Below, piece after piece: positions 11,159 to 29,772 of a DNA stretch of 64,000 nucleotides; positions within the stretch are counted from its first letter, which is position 1; every line of letters starts with the position of its first letter. The position numbers and the translations under genes were made by a program. Origin of the DNA: Bimastos eiseni (Eukaryota; Annelida; Clitellata; Crassiclitellata; Lumbricidae); assembly GCA_959347315.1 (NCBI GenBank), contig OY365807.1, positions 17,503,611 to 17,567,610 of the forward strand, written 5' to 3'. The notes under the pieces were generated by a model. The model made no database searches, was not told the DNA's origin, and worked only from the letters and a program-made list of their open reading frames with translations.

Positions 11159-14100
11159 ATGTCTGCTAAAAAACTAGACTACAGCAAGTGGGATCATATT
11201 GAAGTAAGTTTCAAAACACTGGAACGTATACAACTAAAGCATACTATCCTTATTCATTTTTAATAACGCTGAAGTCAAAAGTACTCTTACTGCTTGTTAT
11301 TTGTACATATATTATATAATTATAATATAATATGCTGATTTAAAGCGGAATTTGGAGATATCATAACCCTTATTCATTATGTTAAATGGCATTTAAGTTG
11401 TTACTCATTAGTTCCCTTGTTTCTAGTAAAATTCCGTTTTAAAAAGAAGCATGTGCGTATATCCCATTCTACAACTACTTGAATCGACAAGTTTAATTTC
11501 TTTGTTATGTTATTTCTTTGTCTGTGTCTCACATACGGACAAAGAAATAACATAACAAAGAAATTAAGCTTGTCGATATGTGCTTGCATCTGTTCTGTTT
11601 GTCTATCTCTGCCCAAGAAACACATACCGACAGGCACAGTGGTTGTGTGTGTGTGTAGGTGTGTGTTTGTGTATTTGCACTTACAGATTTCTGACGATGA
11701 AGATGACACACATCCGAACATTGATACTCCAAGTCTGTTTCGCTGGCGCCATCAGGCTCGAGTAGAGCGCATGGAACAGGCCCAAAAGGAGAAGGATGAG
11801 CTTGAGAAAAGCCGTGGAGAGTAAGTGATTGGTACTGATTACATGTCATACTCTTAAATTAACAGGAATGAGGGTTGAGGATAACATCGGTCCTGACATC
11901 GCCAATCACCGTAAGAAACAATAGCGTAGTTATTATGCGGCTGAATTTTCAGCCACACGATGCGTTCATAAAGAAATACTTGTGCAGCCAAAGATTTTTA
12001 GTATTTTATGTAATGACGGCGCTAACCCTAGCCACTGAGCCTCACGATTGATCCTCACAGTGCCAATTAATAGAATTTCTAAAGTTGCTTTTAACTGTAC
12101 CCATGCGTCAAAGGTTGCACATGCGCAAATCAATCGATTGTTCGATGCAATTTATATAGCGCCTGTTCAAGATAGCTATTCAGAGGTGCTCCCGACCCAG
12201 GCCCGGTTGGGTGCACCTCTGAAATATCTGCTGTCGTGGAATTGTGTGGCAAATTATTGCTTATGCAGCTGAATATTTGCAGAAAATGTATTGTAAACAA
12301 TATAGCTTCTCAAAACTTAGATAGAATAGACAGTCTCTAAAGTAATTTGATTATTGTTAACAAGAAATAGGAAAAACAACAAGTTCACAAGAGATGGCCA
12401 TTGTAGTTGACCATTGTAGTTGACCATTGTAGTTGACCATTGTAGTTGACCATTGTAGTTGACCATTGTAGTTGACCATGACCATGTTGTCAAAACTTCA
12501 CATCACTCAAAATCCACTGCAAGTATGTTAGTCTGAGTGTTGGACTGTGTTAGTCATATTAGTGCTTGAGCAGGCAATGTCCTTCTTCTTTAGAGTGCAC
12601 ATCTTGAATTTACAGTTGAAGGAGACATGTAGTTGATGGATGGTGACTGTTTCTTGTGGTCAATTGTGATGTTCTTGGTGGGTTTTTTTTACAGTCATCA
12701 GCAAAAACTACAGCAGATCAAGCAAAAGCTCAAAGAAGTTGAACCAAATAAAGATGCTGGTGCACAGGTAGCGTTTTTTTCGTGGTCTTTTAATTTGTGA
12801 TAAGAGCATGTGATATTTATTTGAAAGGTTGAGGATTTTCGTAGATTAGGTAATTTCTTACTCAATATTTTCTTAGGAGAACTGTTATGAGGCATATTCT
12901 ATTATTCATGCTTACTGGGATTCAAGACATATATTAGGAAAGTTAAACATTTATTATGGAAATGAACACATTTTTTTTACAGAATTTAATTCACTGGGAG
13001 TTTGTAAGATTGTGGCTGTGATATATCTCCAGACCAATGACCTTATTGGTCTGAACATATGGAGAATTTCTGAAATTCTGAAAGGTGAAAATATTTTTGC
13101 ATTTCTTCATTTGTATGACAATATTGTTGGAAGCATTATTACTACAATTTAGTGAATCCAATGTAGTAGAACTTAATTGTAATGCATTTTAAATAAGTTT
13201 GTTCTGATTTCTAGTACATAGCTAGGGAGATTTATGCATTATGTATTGTTTTTTGAAAAATGATAAATGAAATTATATTGAAATAAATGTTTTAATCAGG
13301 CAGCTGAGCAGCTTGCAAAGTTGAAGCTGGAGATGGAAGAACTGCAGAAGCAGGAGGATGAGTTCAAACGCAAAGAAGAGGAACTGGTGAAAAAAGAGAA
13401 GGTAATAACACAAGATTTCACTGGAGAACTATTTGTACACGTAAATTGGTTGCTAGAGTGTGATTTAAACTGGATTCTTGGACATTGTTAATTTAAAGTG
13501 AATTTTTTTAATGTAAATTCATTGTTGTTATAGACTTAAATTTTTTTTATCCAGATGAATTGCTATTTACATAGGGATAAAGTGTCGACTGAGTATTTAT
13601 CATTTGAATTGATTGCAGTTGTATGTAAGTATAGTCTATGATGCAAAATTTGCAATTGCTCATTGGGACATCGATAACAGAAAGTGATGATAAAACTTCA
13701 AAGTAATATTGTGGATAATAATAAAAATATATATAGTATGGTGTTTCTGAAACTCGAATATTAGCTTTGGTAAAGATGATTAGTGATAAAGCCTTTAAGC
13801 CTATAATTGAAGATTATTTGTTTTTTCTGAATTTCAGTTAACTCCACTCAACATTGACACAATTTGTAAGGAGGGAAAGTCAAAAACGGTAAGTCAACCG
13901 TGGAATTGAATATGAAATGGTAGTCAAGTTAACATGAGTTTATTGTTGTCAGGTTTTTTATTCACTTGCTTCAAAGCTATATATGCCTAAAATGTGTTTA
14001 AGATACTGTGAATTATATTGAATTGGGATTAAAATTGTGTTTTTGTGCCATAGTTGCTAACTTTTGCTTTGGATTGAAGAAAGCTCTTCCAGCCATTTAG

Positions 14101-17100
14101 CAATGATAATGGAATTCTTATTCCAAATTTCCGCCTCCTCAGAGTAGGCTCCTATATGCTAGTTTTGCATAAGAGGCAAGGGGCCATCCATGCAAAACAT
14201 GGGCAAATAGGGGAGGGAGGATCATCCAAATGCAGAAGGGTTCAGCCCAAAGCAGACATTTTCATCTGAATTTTGAATATGTAATTTCTGTTAATTCTGT
14301 GCCCTGTGCATCAACTTCTGACTGCACTGCATGGGATCATATTTGATTCTCTTTGCAATAGTGATCATTATGATTAATGATAAAAAACAAAAAAATATCG
14401 TTCATTATGATAAATGATAACGAACTAGTAAAGTATCATTAATACCTGTTTTATCTTTTGAAGCTGTGGTAGAAGTTTCTTCTGTGGCGAGAAATGATTT
14501 ATCGATTAAAATGATTTCCTCAGGTTTTGAAATATATTTAACTTTTGTAGATCATTAACAAACTTGAACCACGAAAAACAGAGAACTTAACAGAAGAGGA
14601 GAAAGTTGATCGACTGGTAAGTAATTTTTTAGCTCTCCACTTTCACTTGTTGAGCCTATGGGAAGTTGTGCTGCATAGATCTGTTTTAATCAGATAGTTG
14701 CATGAGCAGCTCTTAAAAACAGTATCAAATGGTAAGAAGTGAAATGCTTGGTAGTAAAAATGTAGTGAAGACAGTAGCCCAATCAATTTTATAGTTGGGG
14801 TCACCAAAACCTTTTAAATTTTCTCAGAGGGTCAGATGACTAAAAGTTTGAGAATCACTAGGTTACAGCTTTCCATTGATTCATGACGATCCACGCAGTA
14901 AAATAGTAGTGACAGGAAGGTGTGACAGTGATTGCCTAGTTGTTGGTCAAGATCATTTACTTGTTTGTGGAATCTTGTTTGGTGCACAGCAAAAGTTTAC
15001 GGCGGAGAATGAGAAGCTGATAAAGAAGTTTGGTATGATGCGCAAATATGATGACAGTCAGGAGTTCCTCTTGCAGCATCCGAACCTTGCCTGTGAGGAA
15101 ACGGCCAACTACCTGGTGATCTGGTGCATCAACCTGGAAGTAGAGGAGGTTAGATTATGCTGTTGTTCAATTCACTACTTCCTGAGACTTCATCTCATTA
15201 GAGCAGGCATCTGAGCTGCTACAGATCTATCTGTGGAATGTTTTAATCATTTTGTCATTTATTATGATTTTGTGGATCATTTTAACATATTAAAATTTCC
15301 TGATGTCTGACTTAGTAAAATTAAAATGACTGAAGTTTTGTTGCACATGAGTTGGGAAAATTCCCTTAGTGATGGATGGTCTTTTCCAACCGTAGAGTTA
15401 AAAAATTGGTAATGATCTCAATGCTTTGGGTAGTTTTACAAGCTGGCAAAACCTACTGTGAGTATTTAGAACTGTTCAATGAGTCTAGTAGTGCGTTTAT
15501 CATTGGCCTTTCGGTATGTTATGTAAAATATTTATGTTACTGTTGTAAAATGAACACTAGTTAAAAAGTAATATTAATATGAATAATAATGTGTAATTTC
15601 TCTGATTTCTATGACCTAGCTCAACTTTCTTCCTCTACTTCCACTTATAAATAGCTAAGCTCTGGTAGTTCATATAATTGAGATTGACACCGTTAAAAGT
15701 TTTCAAATATTATTTCTTTCAGAACACAAGAAACCAGTAGTAAACTTCAACTTGATCTTTTAAACATTGTCAGCACACAGTCTACTATATATTAATCACT
15801 TCAGATCAACTATCTCAGCATCCTTGTTTCATCTGTTCACATTATTAATGGTTTGTTTTTGAGTAGAAGACTGATCTGATGAACCATGTCTCCCATCAGA
15901 CAATTGTTATGCAGTTCATCCTGGAATTGGCCAAATCTCTTGAGCTGGATCCACGCGGATGCATTCGAGCCTTCTTCTCTAGGCAAGTGCTTGTCTCTTT
16001 TCTTCCCCTTTGTCTTATCAGTAATGTTGCCATTCTGATAGTGGGCAGTGCTTCGTTCAAATAAGAGAACGACGTGCAGCAGGATGACAGAAATTCATAA
16101 ACCATTTGATGGGTTACGCGTCTGTGTCATGTGAACCAGTGGCATTTTAACCCTAGTTGCCCCAGTGATGGGCAGTGCATTATCTACCCCTTTACAGCAC
16201 TTACTATGGAACCTGTATTGGGAGGCTCTGGCAAACTTTCAAAGGTCACATTTTGACTTTGTTGCTTGTGACTGTAAAGGAAAGATTCCAAGTTCCCAAG
16301 TGGAATATTGTGATGTTTTTATCCTGCTGTTAATAGTTCCCACTGTCCTGGACATGTGGCCAGTGATGTTTATTGCAATTATATCCCAGCAATTTATTTC
16401 CAGTTTACGGAAGTGAAGGCAAAGGGCATGTCTAAGGTCATCAGATGGGATCCACTCGGCAGGGTTGAGACTGTCGTTGTGCGATTACAGTCACTTGCAC
16501 TACGACTTGGAAAACAGTTTGACTCTATGATTGTCAAAGGCTCTTTAAATTGCTTTGATATTTAATTGCATCACTTAAACTGTCTTCTTCATATTGTACT
16601 GATTATCTTGTAGTAGTTCTTTATAAATTGTGTTTATACAACATTGCACTATTGTTAGTAAATTTCAAAGTTAAGATATATCTATGCTTTGACTTACAGA
16701 ATTAAACTTGCAGAGAAGCAGTATACTGATGCCTTCAACGATGAATTGGAGTCGTTCAAAGATCGAGTTCGAGCGAGGGCTCAGGCTAAGATCGAGGAGG
16801 CAACAAGACAGGTGGAAGAGGTTTGTCACAAGTTTACTTAGAAACCGTTTCTTCAAGAACACGATGTTACAGAACAAGATATGAAATGACTTGTGCCTAG
16901 TTTAACAATACAACTTTTAGCTGTCTTTATTGTAATGGTAACATTTTCAAAAGCTGAAGTGTGGATTATGCTCTTTATTACTATACTAAAGAAATTTGTA
17001 ACGTGTGCAAAGTTGCACAGAAATGTGAATTTGAGGTGCAGTGAAATGGAAATCTGAGACAGAGCATTTCGAGAAGTCCTTGATATGGAATTTTTGCTTA

Positions 17101-18461
17101 AGTGCTCCATTTGCTCTTGGTCACTAAGTGTATAAATTGCTCAAATTCATTATGCAGCATCTGTTCAAGCAGCAATTGTGGTTTACCTAGTTTTGTGCTA
17201 TAGAAAACCTAGGCTGGATAAGCAAATGACTATGGATGACTAGCAACTTGTCACATAATGTGATGTAGACATTGTGTGATGGCTGCTTATCCTCCAAATC
17301 CATATGCTTATCCAACGTAGTTACATGCTTATTATCTATAGCCATATTATTGCCTATCCTATATAGACATCTGTTTGTTCTACATAGCCGTATTGTTAAT
17401 CATATATTACCAATTCCTTTTACTCAATGGCAATTAAGGAAGGCTTTTATAATCATCTTCAGCCTGCTCTCTGGTCTATGAAATTTCTTGGAACTTACTT
17501 GAATGACCCAATTCAGAGGCTTGTCGTATTGAGACCTTGAATACCATGGTAATATTGCTGTAGAGAATTCCAAATTAGATCGGTTTAGACTGGACAATTT
17601 TGTTTGTGCTTTAGATTTTGTTCTGAACATTGGTGTCCATCTAGGTCTTCAATTTCTTAGCTATTATGAAGTTGTGTATTGGAGTATATCCTTTTGAATT
17701 ATTAAATGGTACTATTGCATTGTGCTTCAATTTTTTATAATTTTCAGTATGTAGTAATTGGAAGTACTTGTTATCTGAGTTATTTCTAAGCTGTTGCTGT
17801 TTTACTGCCTTAGGAGGAACGACTGAAGAGGCTGGGTCCAGGTGGATTGGATCCTGTTGAAGTCTTTGAATCACTTCCTGATGTGAGTCTATGATTTTAT
17901 GTGTTCACATTTGTTTAAACGGAGATGGTTTTGCATTTAAGTTTGGAAGAATTTCCATGGGGATTGTGAACATTAACTTTTTGTGTACCAGAGCCTTTTT
18001 CAACGTCTTTCAATCAACTTTCTTGTCACTTTTATCTTTTGGGATCGAGTCTTATGCAGCAGAAAAATATTATTGCCTTTGATAGATGCTTACAAGTGTA
18101 TTATATGCATTATAAATGCACTTGTTTTATATGTTTATTTGATAAATGTGTCATTCAAAGTCAATTAGAAGTAAGCGAATAGAGTGCCACTTCTGAACTC
18201 TTGAGCTGTAACCTTCCAGATCAAATGTTGTGATGGTTTCAGAAGTTGAAGGAATGTTTCGAGAAGAAGGATATACAGATGCTTCAGGAAGCAGTCGCAC
18301 AAATGCCAAAAGAGGAGGCTGAGAATCATATTAAACGCTGTATTGACTCTGGTCTCTGGGTTCCAAATGCCAAGGATGCCGAGGAGAAAGAGAAGGAGGA
18401 GGAAGGAGCGGAGGGCAAAGACGAGGGAAGCGATAACGAAACGTATGCAGAAGTGGCCTAA
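11159..18461 (+). CDS. cdc37: Hsp90 co-chaperone Cdc37, complete 11-exon gene
   Basis: Exons 11159-11203, 11687-11820, 12695-12767, 13300-13401, 13838-13888, 14551-14616, 14990-15148, 15867-15982, 16700-16820, 17814-17882 and 18243-18461 join without a phase break into 384 aa (human protein 378). The N-terminus has DYSKWDHIE followed by [12 protein letters not shown] and [13 protein letters not shown]. Ser17 is equivalent to the conserved CK2-phosphorylated Ser13. Residues about 60-135 are Lys/Glu-rich coiled coil. [13 protein letters not shown] and [17 protein letters not shown] form the Hsp90-binding middle domain. [17 protein letters not shown] and [14 protein letters not shown] mark the C-terminal part, followed by an acidic tail. 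Cdc37 recruits client protein kinases to Hsp90 in the cytosol. Intron 8 has a GC donor (15983). The ATG chosen is the first in frame with this N-terminus and matches the family length. Confidence 0.97.
11483..11577. repeat. 40-bp inverted repeat with 15-nt loop in cdc37 intron 1
   Basis: Arms 11483-11522 and 11538-11577 are reverse complements except for one position (AAGTTTAA against AAGCTTAA). A transcript of either strand would fold into a nearly perfect hairpin. Confidence 0.9.
12397..12481. repeat. 13-bp tandem repeat (GACCATTGTAGTT), about 6.5 copies
   Basis: Almost identical units run head to tail in cdc37 intron 2, indicating a recent expansion. Confidence 0.9.
15983..16699 (+). other. 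GC-AG intron (cdc37 intron 8)
   Basis: The only donor that keeps [12 protein letters not shown] in frame is TCTAG/GCAAGT at 15982/15983. The acceptor is gacttacag at 16699. GCAAGT is the classic extended consensus of GC donors, which require strong pairing elsewhere with U1 snRNA. Confidence 0.9.
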
Positions 18462-18998
18462 TGCATCTTTGTATAATGTGGATCAGCAATTGCTGGTGTC
18501 AGATCCTCTGAATTTGTCGCGTTTGCCATCAATGTGTCGTGGATGGTCCGTTGAATTCCGTGACGTGTTGGATATTTAAGGAACTGTTTTCAAATTTGGA
18601 AATTTGTTGACGGAACTTGGATGCGGCTAAACTCGTGTTTGCTGGAAGAACATAACAAAATTCTTTGTTCAACAGACCATGCTTGTGTCTGAAACATTTG
18701 GTGTTTTGCTCGGCTTGGTTTGAAATATGTCTGCTTACATTCCGAGCCACTCCCCAACTTACTGAAAAATCATCTTTCCTTGGTTCAACTCTGCTTAAAA
18801 ATGTTTCTACTCTGTTTTTGGATTACTATGGTGCTGTACATAGATCTAGCTTTTCTTTGAAAAATTGCTGCCATATGTTTTTGAACATAATGCATATTTT
18901 TTTCTGTATCTGTTCAGTACTTGTGGCTAGAAATACGGTTTGTATCATACCTAGGGACTCCTATTATAAGGACTGTGAACAGGTCCATCACAAATAAA
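18462..18998 (+). other. cdc37 3' UTR and polyadenylation signal
   Basis: About 530 bp of non-coding sequence follow the stop. AATAAA at 18993-18998 is the first canonical signal, with a second AATAAA-type motif near 19090. The 3' end is therefore probably just after 19010. Confidence 0.6.
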
Positions 18999-21955
18999 AT
19001 ATCTTATAAGACATCAACTCAATTGATGCATATTGTCATTTGGATAATAGCATAATAATACCTGTACCAATATGTGAAATATTTTTACAATAAATATCGA
19101 CAGAAGTCTAGTTATGGGCCTAATAGCCAATGTTGATATGTAACAAAGTAAAAGGTTGTAACGCTAAGCAAAGTACTGTTAGTAATTTAGCTGCCACAGG
19201 ATGTATGCCTGATAAAATTTGTGGATCGAGTTGAGTTTGAGGTTTGGAGAATTTCATGGGAGAGTTAGGCCTCAGCAACAGAAAGGTTACCAGAATGTCT
19301 CTGCTCATTCCATTTTGTTTTCTTGCAAAGTGTTGTAGACTCCCGTGATATTGAGAAGATCTGGCCTGGTGAATCTTCTTTTAATGAATAATAATAATAT
19401 GCATTACAAGGCTTTACATAACTTATTCACTGAACAGAAATTAATGCACTTAGTCCCAAGCAACTGTTGCTAAATCAATGCAAAAACACAAAATCACAAA
19501 TTCTTTTAGTGCAAAAGCGGTCTTTTCACAAAAATATTTTACCTAATAATATACAAAAGATTATGGTCCATACAACTAAATACAGAATTAAATTTTAAAC
19601 ATTTAACTCACTACACTGTCACAAACAAGTCAGAACTTAGTAAAAAAAAAGGCCAACTGTACTAGTTGGAATGGTTATAGTATTTTGAATACAAAACTTA
19701 TTCAGAATTCAAAACACGATCTTTTTGAACGACTGTTCAACCTTCAAAACAAGCAACCACCACAACCTTAATTCACAGTTAACTAAAAATTCTAAAAGTT
19801 TGGTCAGTTTTGTTCTGCTCAGACTTGTCCAAAAACCACACTCCATAACCAGCACTATACACCCCAAATACATGTCTGTATGCAATTAATATCGGACCAA
19901 AGCAGACCGTCTAAAGCAGACTGTATCTACTAAAATCTCCATAAATCACGAACTTCAGTAAATTCCATCTCTTCCACCAGAAAACTATTCAACGTGTGTA
20001 GCATCTTTCACCACGGTATTGTTGTAAGCAGAATCATGCTAACCATTGCAAATTGTCAACAGAAACTGCCACACTTATTATGACAATTAAGATCTAAAAA
20101 TTCACAGCTGTGTAATTCTGAATTTTATAGCAAGCAGATGAACTGATATACGCATCCATTTGCAATATTTTGCTAGTCTCGAGGATATAAGATCTTTGGC
20201 TGAACCACAACACAACTCACTAACTATTCCTTAATGACTAACTCAACCCATGTAATCACGAATCACTGCAAATTGAAACCCAGAGATAAGGGCTGAAGAT
20301 TGACGATAATAAATCATTAAGCCATCAATCGTAGCACAATAGTCTGTCTTAATATAAAGTGTCTAAATGCGTAGCTTTTCAAACACAAATTCAGCTACAC
20401 TTTATCAGATGTAAGGCATTAAAGGTCGCATTCTGATACGTTTAACATATTGATACATAAGCATACACTACAATTCCCAATAACAGTCAATAGTATCGTT
20501 ACAACATGAGCATTTACGCCATTAGAAGAACGTATCAAAATTCACATAAATTTGTATGATGTCAATTGACAACTAAGGCTAAATTTAGACATCATGTAGA
20601 AATTCGAGTAACAAGTTAATATTAGTAATACATGTTGCATTAATACTAATTTATTTTGAATACTAATGGTTTGCATAACTGCTACTACACGCTGAAGGCT
20701 GGCGTAGAACTGGTTCCTCAAAATTCAACATTGTAAACATTCCCAGCTGAGTATAAGCTGGTAAGCTAACAAGCATCTCCTAACAAGATGTCATCCACCG
20801 CAAGAATCTGGAATAACCAAAAGACATAACAGCATCAGGGGCTGGCATAATGCTAAAGACATCATAACCACTGCAGCAAGTTGCTGCGTTTGGTCCTTTA
20901 CAAAGAACACACCGGAATCTTTGTACAGCACACTTACAATAGGTCGCTATATGTATGTATCAGGATATTTATATAGCGCCTTATAAGAACCTCTTGAAGG
21001 TGCTATGCAAAGTGGTGTGGTATGTGGGACCCTTAAATAATTCTGCTTTGGAGACAGACCTCATTGAATAAATTGAATTTTTGTAATTTTAAAACTGTAC
21101 ATAATATGTCTTTCAAGTTGTTGTTTCAAGAATAATTAACAAATACTTGCAGTCCCAATTTCTGAGATCAACCAGTTCCAGTGCACTAACATTGAAACGC
21201 AACCTATGGTAAGCAATTCTTAGGTCAACTAATGCACACTAATCAATGTCCAGCTGTAATGTTCAACTCTACGACCATGTATTTGATGATTATGTTGACA
21301 AAGGCATGTACCAAATGAATGATTACCTTCACTTACTTTACCATTAACTTAACAACCATGCCTCACAGGACAACCTTTGGTACAGGCACGTAATAAATAA
21401 CATGAATATACCGGCATCTTACTTTACGATAAATGTTTAGCATCACTCCAAATTACTAATGCGTAATACATTTATTTTCAATATCAGATAACTTAAGTAT
21501 CTTTAATTCTTTATTCATGTATAGCGCTATTTTAATTATCCTTGGCTGTAAATGCACGGAGATAGAGCAATTTACTGATTGCCCGAATAATTGGCCTGAT
21601 TACGCATACACATATTGGAGACTTCAAATGCCATTGCATTTGTGTGAAAAATCTCACTAAATTAATTAAGTGAAAAATCTGCAGGTTCAAGGCCATACAG
21701 TCGCTGTACAAATACATGTGCATTTACTAAAGACACTGGAAAAATTGTCTGAGCATGAAAAACTCTGTAGGCCCTACAGTCTAAAAATGTATATTATATG
21801 CCATCATTCAATCTGATCTAAGTAATAACTACAGCATAAAATAAAAACTTGCTTAACTGGAAGCAAATTCATGGTTATGATTTGGGCGAACGATATCAGA
21901 AGTATGCAGCAATTGTGAAGAGACTGACCTTATTTTGTCATGGAGGACAGAAACT
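18999..21955. other. convergent intergenic region and probable LDH 3' UTR
   Basis: No coding exon was seen on either strand. The region separates the tail-to-tail cdc37 and LDH genes. Its right part should be LDH 3' UTR (- strand). Several TTTATT motifs, which are AATAAA on the minus strand, occur, for example near 21513, but I could not choose the true end. A reverse-oriented L2-type tail (TATATAGCGCC) lies at 20971-20980. Confidence 0.5.
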
Positions 21956-27640
<5,685 letters not shown>

Positions 27641-27939
27641 TTTGCGACCTACAGTACCTAATAAACAAATTGAAGAAAACTCAAAGTAAAACCGCATTCT
27701 GAACCAGGCTGAATGAGGCTATTTTTATCAATCAAATTATATATATAGTCGGAAACCAGTTTATATTCTACCCTATATCTCTGGGTTTCTCTTTTTCTCT
27801 TGTAACTATGCTACCACATCATCTGGTGAATAAAAGATTTATTATTAGGATGCTACTTAAAAGTATGAATAGCTTACTTATATGATATAAGTATTAATTG
27901 AACTTTTCTACTACTAAGCTTTTATTATATGTACCATGC

Positions 27940-28830
27940 ATGTTAATTGTTTGTTTGTATATGCTGTGCAATTGCAGGCATTATTAAAGTAAATACTTAC
28001 TTACTTACTTATTTACTTACTTATAAGACCACTTACATGAAATGGGTAAGACCAGGTAGCAAGTATTTCGCTGAAATAATCAAACTTACCACTGACAAAC
28101 TGGTTGAACTTTTTGATAGAACATCTGGAGATAAATTGAGAGTTGTTTTTGTGTGGGAGAACATGGCTCGGTGCTCAAGGTCTTAATTGGCGAATGGAGG
28201 AGATGGGATGTAGTGGATGCAAGAGATGGCTGAGGACATGCTTGCGGGCTTCACGATATGGAGTTCCAAGATCAATTTGTAATCGACTATGTTGGCAAGT
28301 TCTGAAGCTCTTAGGAGTTTTTCCAGGCGTTCTTTATTGGAGGCTAGGGTAAAACTCCATCAGGACTTGAAGGTACAGAGACACTTACCAATGGGAGTGG
28401 CTTTGGTTATGTTATGGATGGAAGCGGTAGAAAAACCACAGACTTTGAGTCTTATGATAGCATAAAAAGAGGATGAACAAGTTGATGTGAGGTAATCTAT
28501 GTGGGTTGTCAGAGTGAGGTCGTACTAGTCAATGGAAGGGAAGGAGAGGTGGTGTAGAAGGTGGAAAATGAGCATTGTGTTAGATCTAATTAAGCTATCT
28601 AAGGTGAGGTTGTTAGCAGAAGCCCAGGTTTAGGTTAAAAGCACTTCAAATGGGATAGTTTATGAGCTGGAGAAGATCCGGCACAAATTGTCATCTGCGA
28701 ATTTGAATACGAAATTAATGAGCTGAAAGAGGTGTAGGTCTGACGCAGTGATGGATTAAGTTTTTTGGTTCCAAGACAGAGCCTTAAACTATTGTTTCAT
28801 CTGAACTATTCTCATTGTGAGGAGAGACTT
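27940..28830 (-). mobile_element. degenerate Jockey/CR1-like LINE with (TAAG)n tail
   Basis: On the minus strand broken frames read KFADDN (degenerate YADD box), TWASANNLTL, WSFTLASNKERLEKLLRAS, HPLHP and SHVLPHKNNSQFISRCS. This is the order of the palm-to-C-terminal part of such polymerases. It ends with CTGCAATTGCACAGCATATAC-type sequence and a (TAAG)n tail at 27995-28024. Several stops make it a remnant. Confidence 0.65.
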
Positions 28831-28894
28831 CTGTGAAGTGCGAGCGTTCAAGCTCTTACAGGTCTGGTCAGGGATTCATGTGGTTCGACCCCGT

Positions 28895-29120
28895 TGGAGG
28901 CAGTTAGGGTTAGGTTAGGCGTCGTTAAGGTCGGTTAGGGTCAGGGTCGTGTTTAGACATTTTGCGAAGAACCTTCGGCCGCATAAATAAATTTTCCGCG
29001 CGTCGAGGGGCTTGTTAAAAACATCTACATTTTGTACTGTGCGTCGTGACGGTTAGGGTAAGGTTAGGTGTCGTGAGGGTCGTTTATGGTCAGGGCCATT
29101 TTTAGACGGGAACTTGCGTT
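28895..29120. repeat. dispersed repeat with TTAGGGTTAGG-like start, two copies
   Basis: Copy 1, about 28895-29000, runs from GTTAGGGTTAGGTTAGG through GTTTAGACATTTTGCGAAG to GGCCGCATAAATAAATTT. Copy 2, about 29040-29120, repeats the first half (GTTAGGGTAAGGTTAGGTGT...TTTTTAGACGG). A third diverged copy lies at about 61175-61325. Confidence 0.6.
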
Positions 29121-29694
29121 GAGAGATATAATAATGAAACTGCTAATCAAGAGTTGAGATTTTGTCAAAATAATATTACAAGCTTGATCATTGGACTTGA
29201 CACGATTTGCATAGGCGAGTTTATCCCTAGCAGCAGGATATCAAACAGTGACAACGATTTAACAAACCACAAACATCTTTCTGTAATCAGCGCCATCATC
29301 TATTATTATTATTTATATTATAATCACCTGCGACGAATAAGCAACAAGCCACCTTCACCTCAAGGACCAATGACAAATTGCCTTCACCTTGACCCGGCAG
29401 ACAGCCTTGACCCCAAGAATTCTACATAGAGCAACGAAGAGTCGAAGACCAGTGGTGACTGGTGATAAAACAAGACATCCGGTTGTTTCCTTCTCTGCTT
29501 CCATTTGAATGCCAAACATTAAACAGGATATTCAATTTTTACACTTCAGAGGCGATTTTTTAAAATTCAGCAAATGTAATTATTCGTCAATTTTTTTCAT
29601 AAATACAGAAAAAACTGAATGCATTTGTTCATTAATTCATTAATTCATTCTGAGCATTTACACAACGCTCACTCTGCACTTGTCTGAACGACTT

Positions 29695-29772
29695 GAACGA
29701 TGTTTAAAATTCACCTTCATGAACGATGTTTAAAATTCACCTTCGTGAACGATGTTTTAAATTCACCTTCAT
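29695..29772. repeat. 26-bp tandem repeat, three copies
   Basis: Unit GAACGATGTTTAAAATTCAC plus CTTCAT, with one G/A change and one T insertion in copy 3. Confidence 0.85.

Noticed and set aside
11401..11849. Mirror-image frames with NNITKKL on both strands
   Set aside because: Caused by the 40-bp inverted repeat in cdc37 intron 1.
28900..28960. TTAGGGTTAGG as a possible interstitial telomere
   Set aside because: Only one to two units, and the sequence continues into a dispersed repeat also found at 29040 and 61175.
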